A stretch of 6,052 nt of DNA, from contig JABABH010000176.1 in NCBI GenBank assembly GCA_014238325.1, forward strand, positions 1 through 6,052, written 5' to 3'. This document shows, piece after piece, positions 1 through 5,182 of the stretch (position 1 is its first letter; every line of letters starts with the position of its first letter). The position numbers and the translations under genes are program-made. Under the pieces are notes generated by a model that saw nothing but the letters and a program-made list of their open reading frames with translations, did no database searches and had not been told where the DNA came from. This stretch comes from Coxiellaceae bacterium. GTDB taxonomy: Bacteria; Pseudomonadota; Gammaproteobacteria; Coxiellales; Coxiellaceae.

Positions 1-1
1 A

Positions 2-148
2 TCTGAACCTATTTTTCATCCAAAAGTCAAGGAGGAGTTTCAGAGGAAGAAACCACGATACCGAGTGGGCGGCTGGCTTGATGACAACAAAGCGCTTATC
101 GCTATGTCACGTCCTTTGTCATGTACTGTAGGGATCATGATAACCTAA
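2..148 (+). CDS. possible C-terminal end of an unidentified protein, entering from outside the window
   Basis: A frame on the plus strand is open from the left edge to a TAA at 146-148, giving about 48 residues that include the stretch PRYRVGGWLDDNKALIAM. The composition is mixed and protein-like, with charged and aromatic residues, and the other frames here are broken or less convincing. No start is visible, so the gene would begin before the window. It converges on ybeY and would overlap its 3' end by 30 bp (119-148), which is tolerable for convergent genes but also a reason for caution. I do not recognise the family. It could instead be non-coding DNA downstream of ybeY. The usual downstream neighbour corC/ybeX is not here: minus-strand frames below 119 show no such gene. 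Confidence 0.3.
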   Translation, partial: SEPIFHPKVKEEFQRKKPRYRVGGWLDDNKALIAMSRPLSCTVGIMIT

Positions 149-613
149 TTGAATCAGGATACGTGTTTCCAAGTTTTCCATGATTTGGGCGTCGTGTTCT
201 TGTTCGTGATTATAGCCAAGTAAATGCAATACCCCGTGTATAATTAAATGTGCAAAGTGTGCTTCTACTGGTTTTTGTTGCTGATCGGCCTCTTTGACGA
301 TAATGGGGACGCAAAGGGCAATATCACCCCAGCTTTCGGAAGGAAATCCTGGGATGGGTTGATCTGGGAAAGCAAGGACATTAGTGGGGCCTTTTTTATG
401 ACGATAACGTACATTCAGTGTTTCACTTTCTTCTTCATCCAGGAAACGTATGGAAATGGTCTTATTCGCGTTTTCGTGCTTGTTAGGGTACGTGTGCATG
501 ACGGTCTTAAGCGCTATATCAATCCAGGTTTGAATCTGTGGGTGGAGAGGTATAGCTGTGAAAGCTGTATCGTGGAACAGGAGAGAGAAGATTTTGAGGG
601 TATTATCTTTCAT
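119..613 (-). CDS. ybeY: endoribonuclease YbeY (rRNA maturation, ribosome quality control)
   Basis: YbeY is a cytoplasmic single-strand-specific metallo-endoribonuclease needed for 16S rRNA 3'-end maturation and removal of defective 70S ribosomes. Taking the ATG at 613 the protein has 164 residues, normal for the family. The zinc signature is intact: HGVLHLLGYNH at about residues 126-136, giving the three histidines H126, H130 and H136. Upstream lies the conserved block LNVRYRHKKGPTNVLAFP (about 67-84) with the family arginine after Tyr, and WGDIALC follows (about 95-101). The frame extends upstream to a GTG at 661, but this would overlap miaB by 32 nt, has no Shine-Dalgarno, and adds a tail not typical of the family. 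The ATG at 613 lies 16 nt after the miaB stop. Its own ribosome binding site is weak, so translational coupling to miaB is likely. Confidence 0.95.
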   Translation of the reverse strand: MKDNTLKIFSLLFHDTAFTAIPLHPQIQTWIDIALKTVMHTYPNKHENANKTISIRFLDEEESETLNVRYRHKKGPTNVLAFPDQPIPGFPSESWGDIALCVPIIVKEADQQQKPVEAHFAHLIIHGVLHLLGYNHEQEHDAQIMENLETRILIQLGYHDPYST

Positions 614-629
614 TGATTGCCGCGATAGC

Positions 630-2003
630 TCAAGCCTCTGCTTGTAACATGTGCTTTGCACGTTGGTGATGATCGATGCTGTCTATGATGGTGCCGGAGA
701 GTGCATCTTTGGTATGTTCTATTTGAACGGATACCATCGTGCCAATTTGTGATGGTGAGCCATAAAAATGTACCATACGGTTATTATCGCTTTGACCATA
801 AAGCAACTGTTCGCGTGTTTTTTTAGTGCCGGCTACGAGTATGCGTTGTTTTGTACCGAGCATGGATGCTGTGATTTTTTGTGTTTGTTGAGTCAGTTGG
901 TCTTGTAACTGCTTGAGACGTGTTTTTTTGACGGACATAGGCGTTGGATCCGGCAGCGTAGCAGCAGGTGTCCCGGGTCGTTTACTATAGATGAAGCTAT
1001 AAGAATGATCGAATTCAAGTTCACGTACCAAACGCAGTGTGGCCTCAAAATCAGCATCGGTTTCTCCTGGAAAGCCTACAATAAAATCAGAAGAGAGACT
1101 GATGTCGGGCCGCACTCGACGCAGTTTTTTGATTTTAGACTTAAATTCGAGCACTGTGTAATTTCGCTTCATGGCAGCGAGTATACGATCTGAACCACTC
1201 TGTACAGGTAAATGTAAGTGGTTAGCGAGCTTAGGTTCTTCTGCATAGGCGGTTATTAAATGGTCAGAAAAAGCAGAAGGATGTGAGGTGATGAAACGGA
1301 TACGCTGAATAGCATCCATAGCGGCGATATAATGAATGAGCAAAGCAAGATCCGCATATTTTCCGTCGTGCATGAGGCCACGATAATCGTTCACATTTTG
1401 TCCGAGTAGGGTGATTTCTCGTACACCTTGCTCGCTTAATTTAAAAATTTCAGTGATCACATCATCGAAAGGTCGGCTGAATTCCTCGCCTCGCGTATAG
1501 GGAACGACACAGAAACTGCAATATTTGCTGCAACCTTCCATGATAGAAATAAGCGCGCTCGCTCCTTCAGAGCGAGGTTCAGGTAAGCGATCGAATTTTT
1601 CGATTTCTGGGAAAGAGGTATCGATCATAGGTTTTTGTTTTTGCCGAGTTGCATTTAATAAAGCGGGTAGCTGGTGTATGGTTTGCGGGCCAAAAATAAT
1701 ATCGACAAAGGGAGCACGGTGGAGAATGGCTTTTCCCTCTTGACTTGCAACACAGCCGCCTACCCCAATGAGCAGCTCAGGGCGTTTGTTTTTTAGGAGA
1801 CGCCATCGACCTAACTCTGCATATAATTTTTCTTGAGGTTTTTCACGAACAGAACAGGTGTTGATGAGTATAACATCAGCTTGCTTCGGATCTTCTGTGA
1901 GAGTTAGGCCGTGTGTCTCATGTAGTATAGCGGCAATTTTTTCTGAATCATATTGATTCATCTGGCAGCCATGTGTTTTGATATAGAGATGTTTCATATG
2001 CAT
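630..2003 (-). CDS. miaB: tRNA-2-methylthio-N6-dimethylallyladenosine synthase MiaB
   Basis: MiaB is a radical-SAM methylthiotransferase with two [4Fe-4S] clusters. It converts i6A37 to ms2i6A37 in tRNAs reading UNN codons, after MiaA has added the isopentenyl group. The 457 residues show the full family order. The N-terminal UPF0004 domain has C13 (KTHGCQMN), C50 (NTCSVRE) and C84 (GGCVA) for the auxiliary cluster. The radical-SAM cluster motif CSKYCSFC has C158, C162 and C165. Then come LLGQNVNDYRG (199-209), HLHLPVQSGSD (262-272), SDFIVGFPGETD (305-316) and YSKRPGTPA (339-347). A TRAM RNA-binding domain at about 383-442 contains GQSDNNRMVHF. These blocks fit MiaB rather than RimO or MtaB. 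A second ATG lies two codons in, but the ribosome binding site is best spaced for the first. The gene follows rpn by 16 nt and precedes ybeY by 16 nt. Confidence 0.97.
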   Translation of the reverse strand: MHMKHLYIKTHGCQMNQYDSEKIAAILHETHGLTLTEDPKQADVILINTCSVREKPQEKLYAELGRWRLLKNKRPELLIGVGGCVASQEGKAILHRAPFVDIIFGPQTIHQLPALLNATRQKQKPMIDTSFPEIEKFDRLPEPRSEGASALISIMEGCSKYCSFCVVPYTRGEEFSRPFDDVITEIFKLSEQGVREITLLGQNVNDYRGLMHDGKYADLALLIHYIAAMDAIQRIRFITSHPSAFSDHLITAYAEEPKLANHLHLPVQSGSDRILAAMKRNYTVLEFKSKIKKLRRVRPDISLSSDFIVGFPGETDADFEATLRLVRELEFDHSYSFIYSKRPGTPAATLPDPTPMSVKKTRLKQLQDQLTQQTQKITASMLGTKQRILVAGTKKTREQLLYGQSDNNRMVHFYGSPSQIGTMVSVQIEHTKDALSGTIIDSIDHHQRAKHMLQAEA

Positions 2004-2010
2004 TAATTCA

Positions 2011-2018
2011 CCTCCCTT
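2011..2018 (-). promoter_or_regulatory. ribosome binding site of miaB
   Basis: Read on the minus strand, AAGGGAGG lies in the short gap after the rpn stop codon and ends 7 nt before the ATG at 2003. It would be 13 nt from the alternative ATG at 1997, so it supports the upstream start. This strong site suggests miaB is translated independently even if transcribed with rpn. Confidence 0.7.
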
Positions 2019-2019
2019 A

Positions 2020-2304
2020 TCAGAAGTCAGTATCCTCGATGCTGATAGGTAACAATGCTTCGATGTCTTTTAAAGGGAGGGCAGTCATTTTTGCGACAAA
2101 GTTTGGATCTGCTTTTTGTTCTAACATCTTCCGAGCAATTTTCTGCTGAGCTCTTCTTTCGCCTTCTGTGCGACCTTTGTTCAGGCCTTCTGTACGACCT
2201 TTGTTCAGGCCTTCTGTACGACCTTTGTGCAGGCCTTCTGTACGACCCTTGTGCAGGCCTATTTCAAAACCGTCTTTTTTTAGCTTTTCAGCGAGTGATG
2301 TCAT
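2020..2304 (-). CDS. candidate nested gene: separately translated Rpn C-terminal fragment (RpnS-like antitoxin)
   Basis: In-frame codon 244 of the rpn gene is an ATG at 2304-2302 preceded on the minus strand by GGGAG and five A residues, a well-spaced Shine-Dalgarno. Translation from it gives 94 residues: a short amphipathic lead-in (MTSLAEKLKKDGFEIG), the whole period-four glycine repeat, a basic ERRAQQKIARKMLEQ segment and a tail ending at the common TGA. The fragment contains none of the nuclease motifs. It is established for E. coli Rpn proteins that the small, variable C-terminal domain is translated separately, dimerises through a helix with four-residue repeats and blocks the toxicity of the full-length protein. 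Placing this fragment in that role is inference by architecture. An earlier in-frame ATG at 2340 has GAGGA 13 nt away and is less convincing. The alternative is that the internal site is fortuitous. Confidence 0.5.
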   Translation of the reverse strand: MTSLAEKLKKDGFEIGLHKGRTEGLHKGRTEGLNKGRTEGLNKGRTEGERRAQQKIARKMLEQKADPNFVAKMTALPLKDIEALLPISIEDTDF

Positions 2305-3033
2305 TTTTTCTCCCAGTGAGGTGGATATTTCATCATTCATTATTTTAGCGTATTCCTCAGGATCTGCAATATGAGCTTCATACATATAAGTTAAGCTAGC
2401 TGCGAGGTATATTTGGGCACCTGATTGATGCAAATGTCTTAATGATGGTATTAATTTTTTGAAAAAATGAATAAAATTTGGTTTAGTGATATGTTTGAGC
2501 AAAAGCGCCATGGTACCCATCCAAGCCGATTTTTTGAGTGATTCATCGGAAATTTGTGTGAGATCGATTAAGATAAAGGGTTTTAGAAAGGCTTGTTTTG
2601 CTAACTCGGTATGGTCACCAAATAAGCTAAATAGATCGGTAGAGTAAGGATAAGGTTTGTCTCCACTATAAAAGACGAGGGGAAAGACTACCGGCAGCGT
2701 CTTTGCCTGCGTTTGCTTGAGATGCTGGTCCATAATCCGGAGCATATAGCGTAATAATCGATAGGGCATGAGTTTATCAGGATTGGTTTGATGTTCGACC
2801 AATATGTATAAGTACCCTTGTTGTTGGTTGATTTGCACAGCATATAAAATATCTGCCATGCATGCAGCTAAAGATTCATCGACAAAGCTGGTTGTTTTTA
2901 ATGCTAAGGTTTTTAAATCGACAGTTTGAGCAATAGTCTTGGGCAGATATTGTTCAAAAAATTCTCTCGCGACTCGAATATCCGTCATGGCAAGGCGAAA
3001 ATATTTATCATGAGGATTGTGAATATTATGCAT
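2020..3033 (-). CDS. Rpn family recombination-promoting nuclease (PF04754, YhgA-like / 'transposase_31')
   Basis: Members are PD-(D/E)XK DNA endonucleases. E. coli RpnA-E promote RecA-independent recombination, and some members act in antiphage toxin-antitoxin systems. The 337-residue product shows the family pattern: N-terminal NPHDKYFR (6-13), CMADILYAVQ with D61 as likely first acidic ligand, LVEHQTNPDKLMPYRLLRY (79-97) with E80 and Q82 as the (D/E)xK-like pair, and the hydrophobic block LPVVFPLVFYSGD (113-125). The second half ends in a charged helix with ten glycines spaced four apart (about 255-291), then a helix rich in R, K and Q. The ATG at 3033 is chosen; a TTG one codon upstream (3036) is possible, and neither has a strong ribosome binding site. 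It sits between a permease and miaB. I see no flanking inverted repeats or target duplications, so the domain name 'transposase' should not be read as an insertion sequence. Confidence 0.93.
   Translation of the reverse strand: MHNIHNPHDKYFRLAMTDIRVAREFFEQYLPKTIAQTVDLKTLALKTTSFVDESLAACMADILYAVQINQQQGYLYILVEHQTNPDKLMPYRLLRYMLRIMDQHLKQTQAKTLPVVFPLVFYSGDKPYPYSTDLFSLFGDHTELAKQAFLKPFILIDLTQISDESLKKSAWMGTMALLLKHITKPNFIHFFKKLIPSLRHLHQSGAQIYLAASLTYMYEAHIADPEEYAKIMNDEISTSLGEKMTSLAEKLKKDGFEIGLHKGRTEGLHKGRTEGLNKGRTEGLNKGRTEGERRAQQKIARKMLEQKADPNFVAKMTALPLKDIEALLPISIEDTDF
2161..2256 (-). repeat. four tandem 24-bp units inside rpn, encoding an eight-residue repeat
   Basis: Four head-to-tail 24-bp units lie at 2161-2184, 2185-2208, 2209-2232 and 2233-2256. 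Each differs from its neighbour by a single base. They stay in frame and encode L-(H/N)-K-G-R-T-E-G at about residues 260-291. Two of the three differences are synonymous; the third changes His to Asn. Each unit is two four-residue steps ending in Gly, and the pattern extends two further Gly upstream. Such exact tandem copies would allow copy-number change in steps of eight residues without a frameshift. Confidence 0.95.
2310..2314 (-). promoter_or_regulatory. internal ribosome binding site for the Rpn C-terminal fragment
   Basis: Read on the minus strand, GGGAG is followed by AAAAA and an in-frame ATG (2304-2302). The five-base spacing and four-base GGAG core are good for initiation. The full-length rpn start at 3033 has no comparable site, so the fragment could be made in excess over the nuclease, as expected for an antitoxin. 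Coding constraint alone could also produce this string, since it encodes Gly-Glu-Lys. Confidence 0.45.
2342..2369 (-). promoter_or_regulatory. weak candidate promoter inside rpn, ahead of the C-terminal fragment
   Basis: Read on the minus strand, TTGCAG (2369-2364) and TAAAAT (2347-2342) are separated by 16 bp. The -10 element matches consensus at five of six positions and the -35 at three. A transcript would start about 30 nt upstream of the internal ATG. In an AT-rich coding region such matches arise by chance. Confidence 0.2.
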
Positions 3034-3085
3034 CAAATATGAGAGCTTATAGGTTATTGAGTTTAATAGAAAACCTTTGCAACAT

Positions 3086-3114
3086 AGCTAATAACACCAC
3101 GCATTATTTTAGCT
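3086..3114. repeat. imperfect inverted repeat between permease and rpn
   Basis: In the gap between the permease stop and the rpn start, AGCTAATAA (3086-3094) and TTATTTTAGCT (3104-3114) can pair with a two-base bulge around a nine-base loop. The stem is AT-rich and no U-tract follows in either direction, so a Rho-independent terminator is not supported. It could be a weak terminator, an operator, or chance. I see no convincing sigma70 promoter for rpn in the same gap. Confidence 0.25.
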
Positions 3115-3117
3115 TGA

Positions 3118-4761
3118 TTACGTCGGGTCACTGGGGACAGAGACAGGGATTCCTGTGTTCATTTCTGATTCAAAGCGCCGGATCGTATCGGTGACATGGT
3201 CTCCATCTGCACGGAAGGATATAGCGAGATACATCGAAATTAGACAGAGTATCGCCAAAAATGCAAAATCCCAACCCATACCTATGTAGCCCATGCCACC
3301 ACCATAGGAACCTAGATAGGATATTATATTGAGGCCTGCTAAGTAAGGCCACATCCACGTGGCTGCACGCCAATACATATGGACAGAGCGTGGTCTGCTA
3401 GAGAAGAGTCGATAAATTAGAAATAAGAGAAAGGAAACGGCCAAGCTGAGGCCCAGTTTAGAAACCACAGCCCAGCCTGTCCAAAATACAATGAGGGTGC
3501 AAATATAGAAGCTGAGGAAGCACCATACCGTTGCAGCCGGTAATCGAAAACTTCTTTTTCTTTCAGGCAGTTGATAACGTAGGGTTAAACAACAGAGTGG
3601 GCCTGTAATATAAGATAAGGCAATGAGAGAGGACATAAATTCAGCCATAGCAAACCAACCATGGAAGGGTAAGAAAAAAGTCATACCAACAACAAAATTA
3701 ACGCCAACTGCCTTAGCAGGGATGCCATGTTTGTTCATATCCTGAAGAAATGCTGGTAGCTGTTTATTGCTACTGAGGCCGTAGAGAGTACGGGCAGCAC
3801 TGGTGCTGTAAACTAAGCCGGCTGCAGCGGGAGCAACGAGAGCGTCTACATAAAGCAAAATGGCCACCCACACCATCCCCAATGTCATTAATAATCCAGC
3901 TAAGGGTCCTGTGTCGCCTGGAAAATGGATGTAGATCCAACCTAGGGACAGGCTTTTTTGGGTTAAGGCACCTAAAAATCCAATTTGGAGAAATAAGTAG
4001 ATAATTAAAGCGAGCGTTAGACTACCAACGATCCCAACCATGACGGTACGTGCTGGATTTTTAGCTTCTCCGGCTAGCTCGACTGCTTGTTTGAACCCGT
4101 TAAAAGCAAATAAAATACCACCTGTGGCAAGTGCAACAAAGACACCTTTCCAGTGGTGAGGCATAAATCCACCATAGTGCGGGTTATTGAAATTGGAATG
4201 TTTAAAAGAGACGCACATCAAGAGGATAGCAGTAGAGATGGGGATAAAAATTTTCCAAAAGGAGAAAATATTATTAATTCTGGTGATCAGTCGAATAGAG
4301 TATATATTAATCACACTGAAAGTGAGCATCATCAGTGCTGCAAGCAAATACCCTTTGATGCTTAATCCAGGCATACCATGATGCTGAATAATGGAGGGCC
4401 AGTAATTGGCAGAATATTGAATCATGGCTTGGACTTCAGTAGCGGGTGCGCTCATTAAATTAAACCAAGTAATCCAGCCAAAAAATAAACTGACAAAAGT
4501 GCCATGGGTAAGCTGTGGAAATCGTGTGCTGCCGCCAGTGATGGGCAGCATAATAGATAATTCTGCATAAGTGAAGGCAATGATCATGATCAATAAGCCG
4601 CCAAGCATCCAAGATAAAATAGAGCCGGGACCTGCAAGTCGGGCTGCATAAAGACAGCTAAAAAGCCATCCTGAGCCAATCATGGCGCTGACTGCTGACA
4701 GCATCAAACCTAAAGGACCCACTGTTCTTTTATAGGAATGATCTGAGTTTTTAGTATTCAT
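3118..4761 (-). CDS. APC-family amino acid permease
   Basis: This is an inner-membrane secondary transporter of the amino acid-polyamine-organocation superfamily, expected to import an amino acid with protons or exchange it; the substrate cannot be read from sequence. From the ATG at 4761 it has 547 residues and 12 to 14 hydrophobic segments. The first helix carries the substrate-binding motif IGSGWLF (28-34) followed by AGPGSILSW. The second ends in TYAEL, and P-x-TGGSTRFP follows. After helix 6 comes ELAGEAKNPARTV, the classical APC loop motif. The C-terminus is a short hydrophilic tail. Its GSGWLF...AGP start resembles members related to aspartate/proton symporters such as B. subtilis YveA, an unproven hint. 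The frame extends to a TTG at 4806, but the added 15 residues have no ribosome binding site. Rpn follows after 84 bp on the same strand. Confidence 0.9.
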   Translation of the reverse strand: MNTKNSDHSYKRTVGPLGLMLSAVSAMIGSGWLFSCLYAARLAGPGSILSWMLGGLLIMIIAFTYAELSIMLPITGGSTRFPQLTHGTFVSLFFGWITWFNLMSAPATEVQAMIQYSANYWPSIIQHHGMPGLSIKGYLLAALMMLTFSVINIYSIRLITRINNIFSFWKIFIPISTAILLMCVSFKHSNFNNPHYGGFMPHHWKGVFVALATGGILFAFNGFKQAVELAGEAKNPARTVMVGIVGSLTLALIIYLFLQIGFLGALTQKSLSLGWIYIHFPGDTGPLAGLLMTLGMVWVAILLYVDALVAPAAAGLVYSTSAARTLYGLSSNKQLPAFLQDMNKHGIPAKAVGVNFVVGMTFFLPFHGWFAMAEFMSSLIALSYITGPLCCLTLRYQLPERKRSFRLPAATVWCFLSFYICTLIVFWTGWAVVSKLGLSLAVSFLLFLIYRLFSSRPRSVHMYWRAATWMWPYLAGLNIISYLGSYGGGMGYIGMGWDFAFLAILCLISMYLAISFRADGDHVTDTIRRFESEMNTGIPVSVPSDPT

Positions 4762-4812
4762 AAAGTACTGCCTGTTAAAATAACTGGTTGAAACTAAACT
4801 CTTCAATCACTT

Positions 4813-4837
4813 ACAACGGGAACAACGGGAACCGTTG
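4813..4837. promoter_or_regulatory. possible operator: 9-bp direct repeat plus CAACGG inverted repeat upstream of the permease
   Basis: ACAACGGGA occurs twice in tandem (4813-4821 and 4822-4830). The second copy forms a perfect inverted repeat with the following bases: CAACGG (4823-4828), GAA, CCGTTG (4832-4837). The site lies 50 to 75 bp upstream of the permease start, a usual place for a regulator of an amino acid transporter gene. It is the most G+C-rich patch in this part of the gap. No regulator gene is in the window, so the binding protein is unknown. Confidence 0.4.
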
Positions 4838-4853
4838 GTGACCCATGATATAT

Positions 4854-4890
4854 TTTTTTTCTCCTAAGAGATACCTATAGGAGAGGAAAA
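4854..4890. repeat. inverted repeat with A/T-extended stem in the divergent intergenic region
   Basis: CTCCTA (4861-4866) and TAGGAG (4878-4883) are perfect complements around an 11-base loop. The flanking T-run (4854-4860) can pair with AGGAAAA (4884-4890), allowing two G-T pairs, for a stem of about 13 bp. No U-tract follows the hairpin on either strand, so it is not a standard terminator. It lies about 93 to 130 bp upstream of the permease start and could be an operator or part of an untranslated leader. Confidence 0.35.
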
Positions 4891-5011
4891 CTGTCTTTTT
4901 ATCTGGCAAGTTATTTTTATTCTTTAGAATTTAAGCTTGTGAGGAGTCTGTGTTTCATAAAACATCCAGTACTGATGGTTAAGGGTAATCACCATGATTC
5001 ATGCAAAAATT

Positions 5012-5040
5012 TTGTCATTTTACCTAGTCTCGACTAATAT
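5012..5040 (+). promoter_or_regulatory. sigma70-type promoter of the FimV-like gene
   Basis: TTGTCA (5012-5017, five of six consensus bases) and TAATAT (5035-5040, four of six) are separated by the optimal 17 bp. Transcription would start near 5047 and give a leader of about 136 nt before the ATG at 5183. It is the best promoter match found in the divergent region. The stretch 4838-5011 otherwise shows only the inverted repeat listed separately and no gene. Confidence 0.5.
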
Positions 5041-5104
5041 TCTAATAACCAATTATTAATTTAAAATTAAGAGTCATCGCACCTGCGTATGATGGATGGG
5101 AATT

Positions 5105-5129
5105 CCTCTGTATGTCAATGGCATAGAGG
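5105..5129 (+). other. predicted 5'-UTR hairpin 1 upstream of the FimV-like gene
   Basis: CCTCT (5105-5109) plus ATG (5112-5114) can pair with CAT plus AGAGG (5122-5129), with a two-base bulge and a seven-base loop. It would fold within the leader predicted from the promoter at 5012-5040. It is not followed by a U-tract. No known riboswitch is recognised. Confidence 0.3.
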
Positions 5130-5133
5130 ATAA

Positions 5134-5160
5134 GGCATCGGCACGTAAACGTGTTGTGCC
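5134..5160 (+). other. predicted 5'-UTR hairpin 2 just upstream of the FimV-like ribosome binding site
   Basis: GGCA (5134-5137) pairs with TGCC (5157-5160), and CACG (5142-5145) pairs with CGTG (5150-5153) around a TAAA loop, with an internal loop between the stems. A register using GGCAC (5140-5144) and GTGCC (5156-5160) is an alternative. The structure ends 10 nt before the Shine-Dalgarno, so it could affect mRNA stability or access to the site; that role is inference. Confidence 0.35.
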
Positions 5161-5170
5161 TTGAAAATTA

Positions 5171-5175
5171 AGGAG
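5171..5175 (+). promoter_or_regulatory. ribosome binding site of the FimV-like gene
   Basis: AGGAG ends 7 nt before the ATG at 5183. This near-ideal site fixes the start, which also opens directly into a signal peptide. Confidence 0.8.
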
Positions 5176-5182
5176 AATTTCA

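Noticed and set aside
102..122. ATG overlapping the ybeY stop (ATGA) as the start of a downstream minus-strand gene.
   Set aside because: The frame meets TAG after six codons.
614..661. N-terminal extension of YbeY to a GTG at 661.
   Set aside because: It overlaps miaB by 32 nt, has no ribosome binding site and adds residues absent from typical YbeY proteins.
2161..2256. Tandem repeats considered as a CRISPR array.
   Set aside because: The units are directly adjacent with no spacers and lie in frame inside a coding gene.
2055..2374. Two plus-strand open frames with repetitive Arg/Pro/Leu-rich translations across the 24-bp repeats.
   Set aside because: They are antisense shadows: a 24-bp unit keeps every frame open once one is open. 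They lack family signatures and overlap a well-supported gene on the other strand.
2020..3033. Rpn gene considered as an insertion sequence because of the 'transposase_31' family name.
   Set aside because: No terminal inverted repeats or target-site duplications are visible around it, and Rpn proteins are nucleases not bounded by element ends.
4777..4806. TTGAAG and TATTTT, 18 bp apart on the minus strand, as a permease promoter.
   Set aside because: Transcription would start only about 9 nt before the permease ATG, and the matches are four of six each.
4762..4806. N-terminal extension of the permease to a TTG at 4806.
   Set aside because: There is no Shine-Dalgarno upstream of it, and the ATG at 4761 gives the usual short cytoplasmic lead before the first helix.
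4994..5059. A 21-codon plus-strand frame (starting MIHAKILSF) in the divergent region.
   Set aside because: It overlaps the best promoter match, has only a poorly spaced AAGGG upstream and a low-complexity AT-rich composition.
5056..5070. Perfect inverted repeat TTAATTT-A-AAATTAA.
   Set aside because: It is made only of A and T in an AT-rich spacer, so it carries little information and is likely chance.
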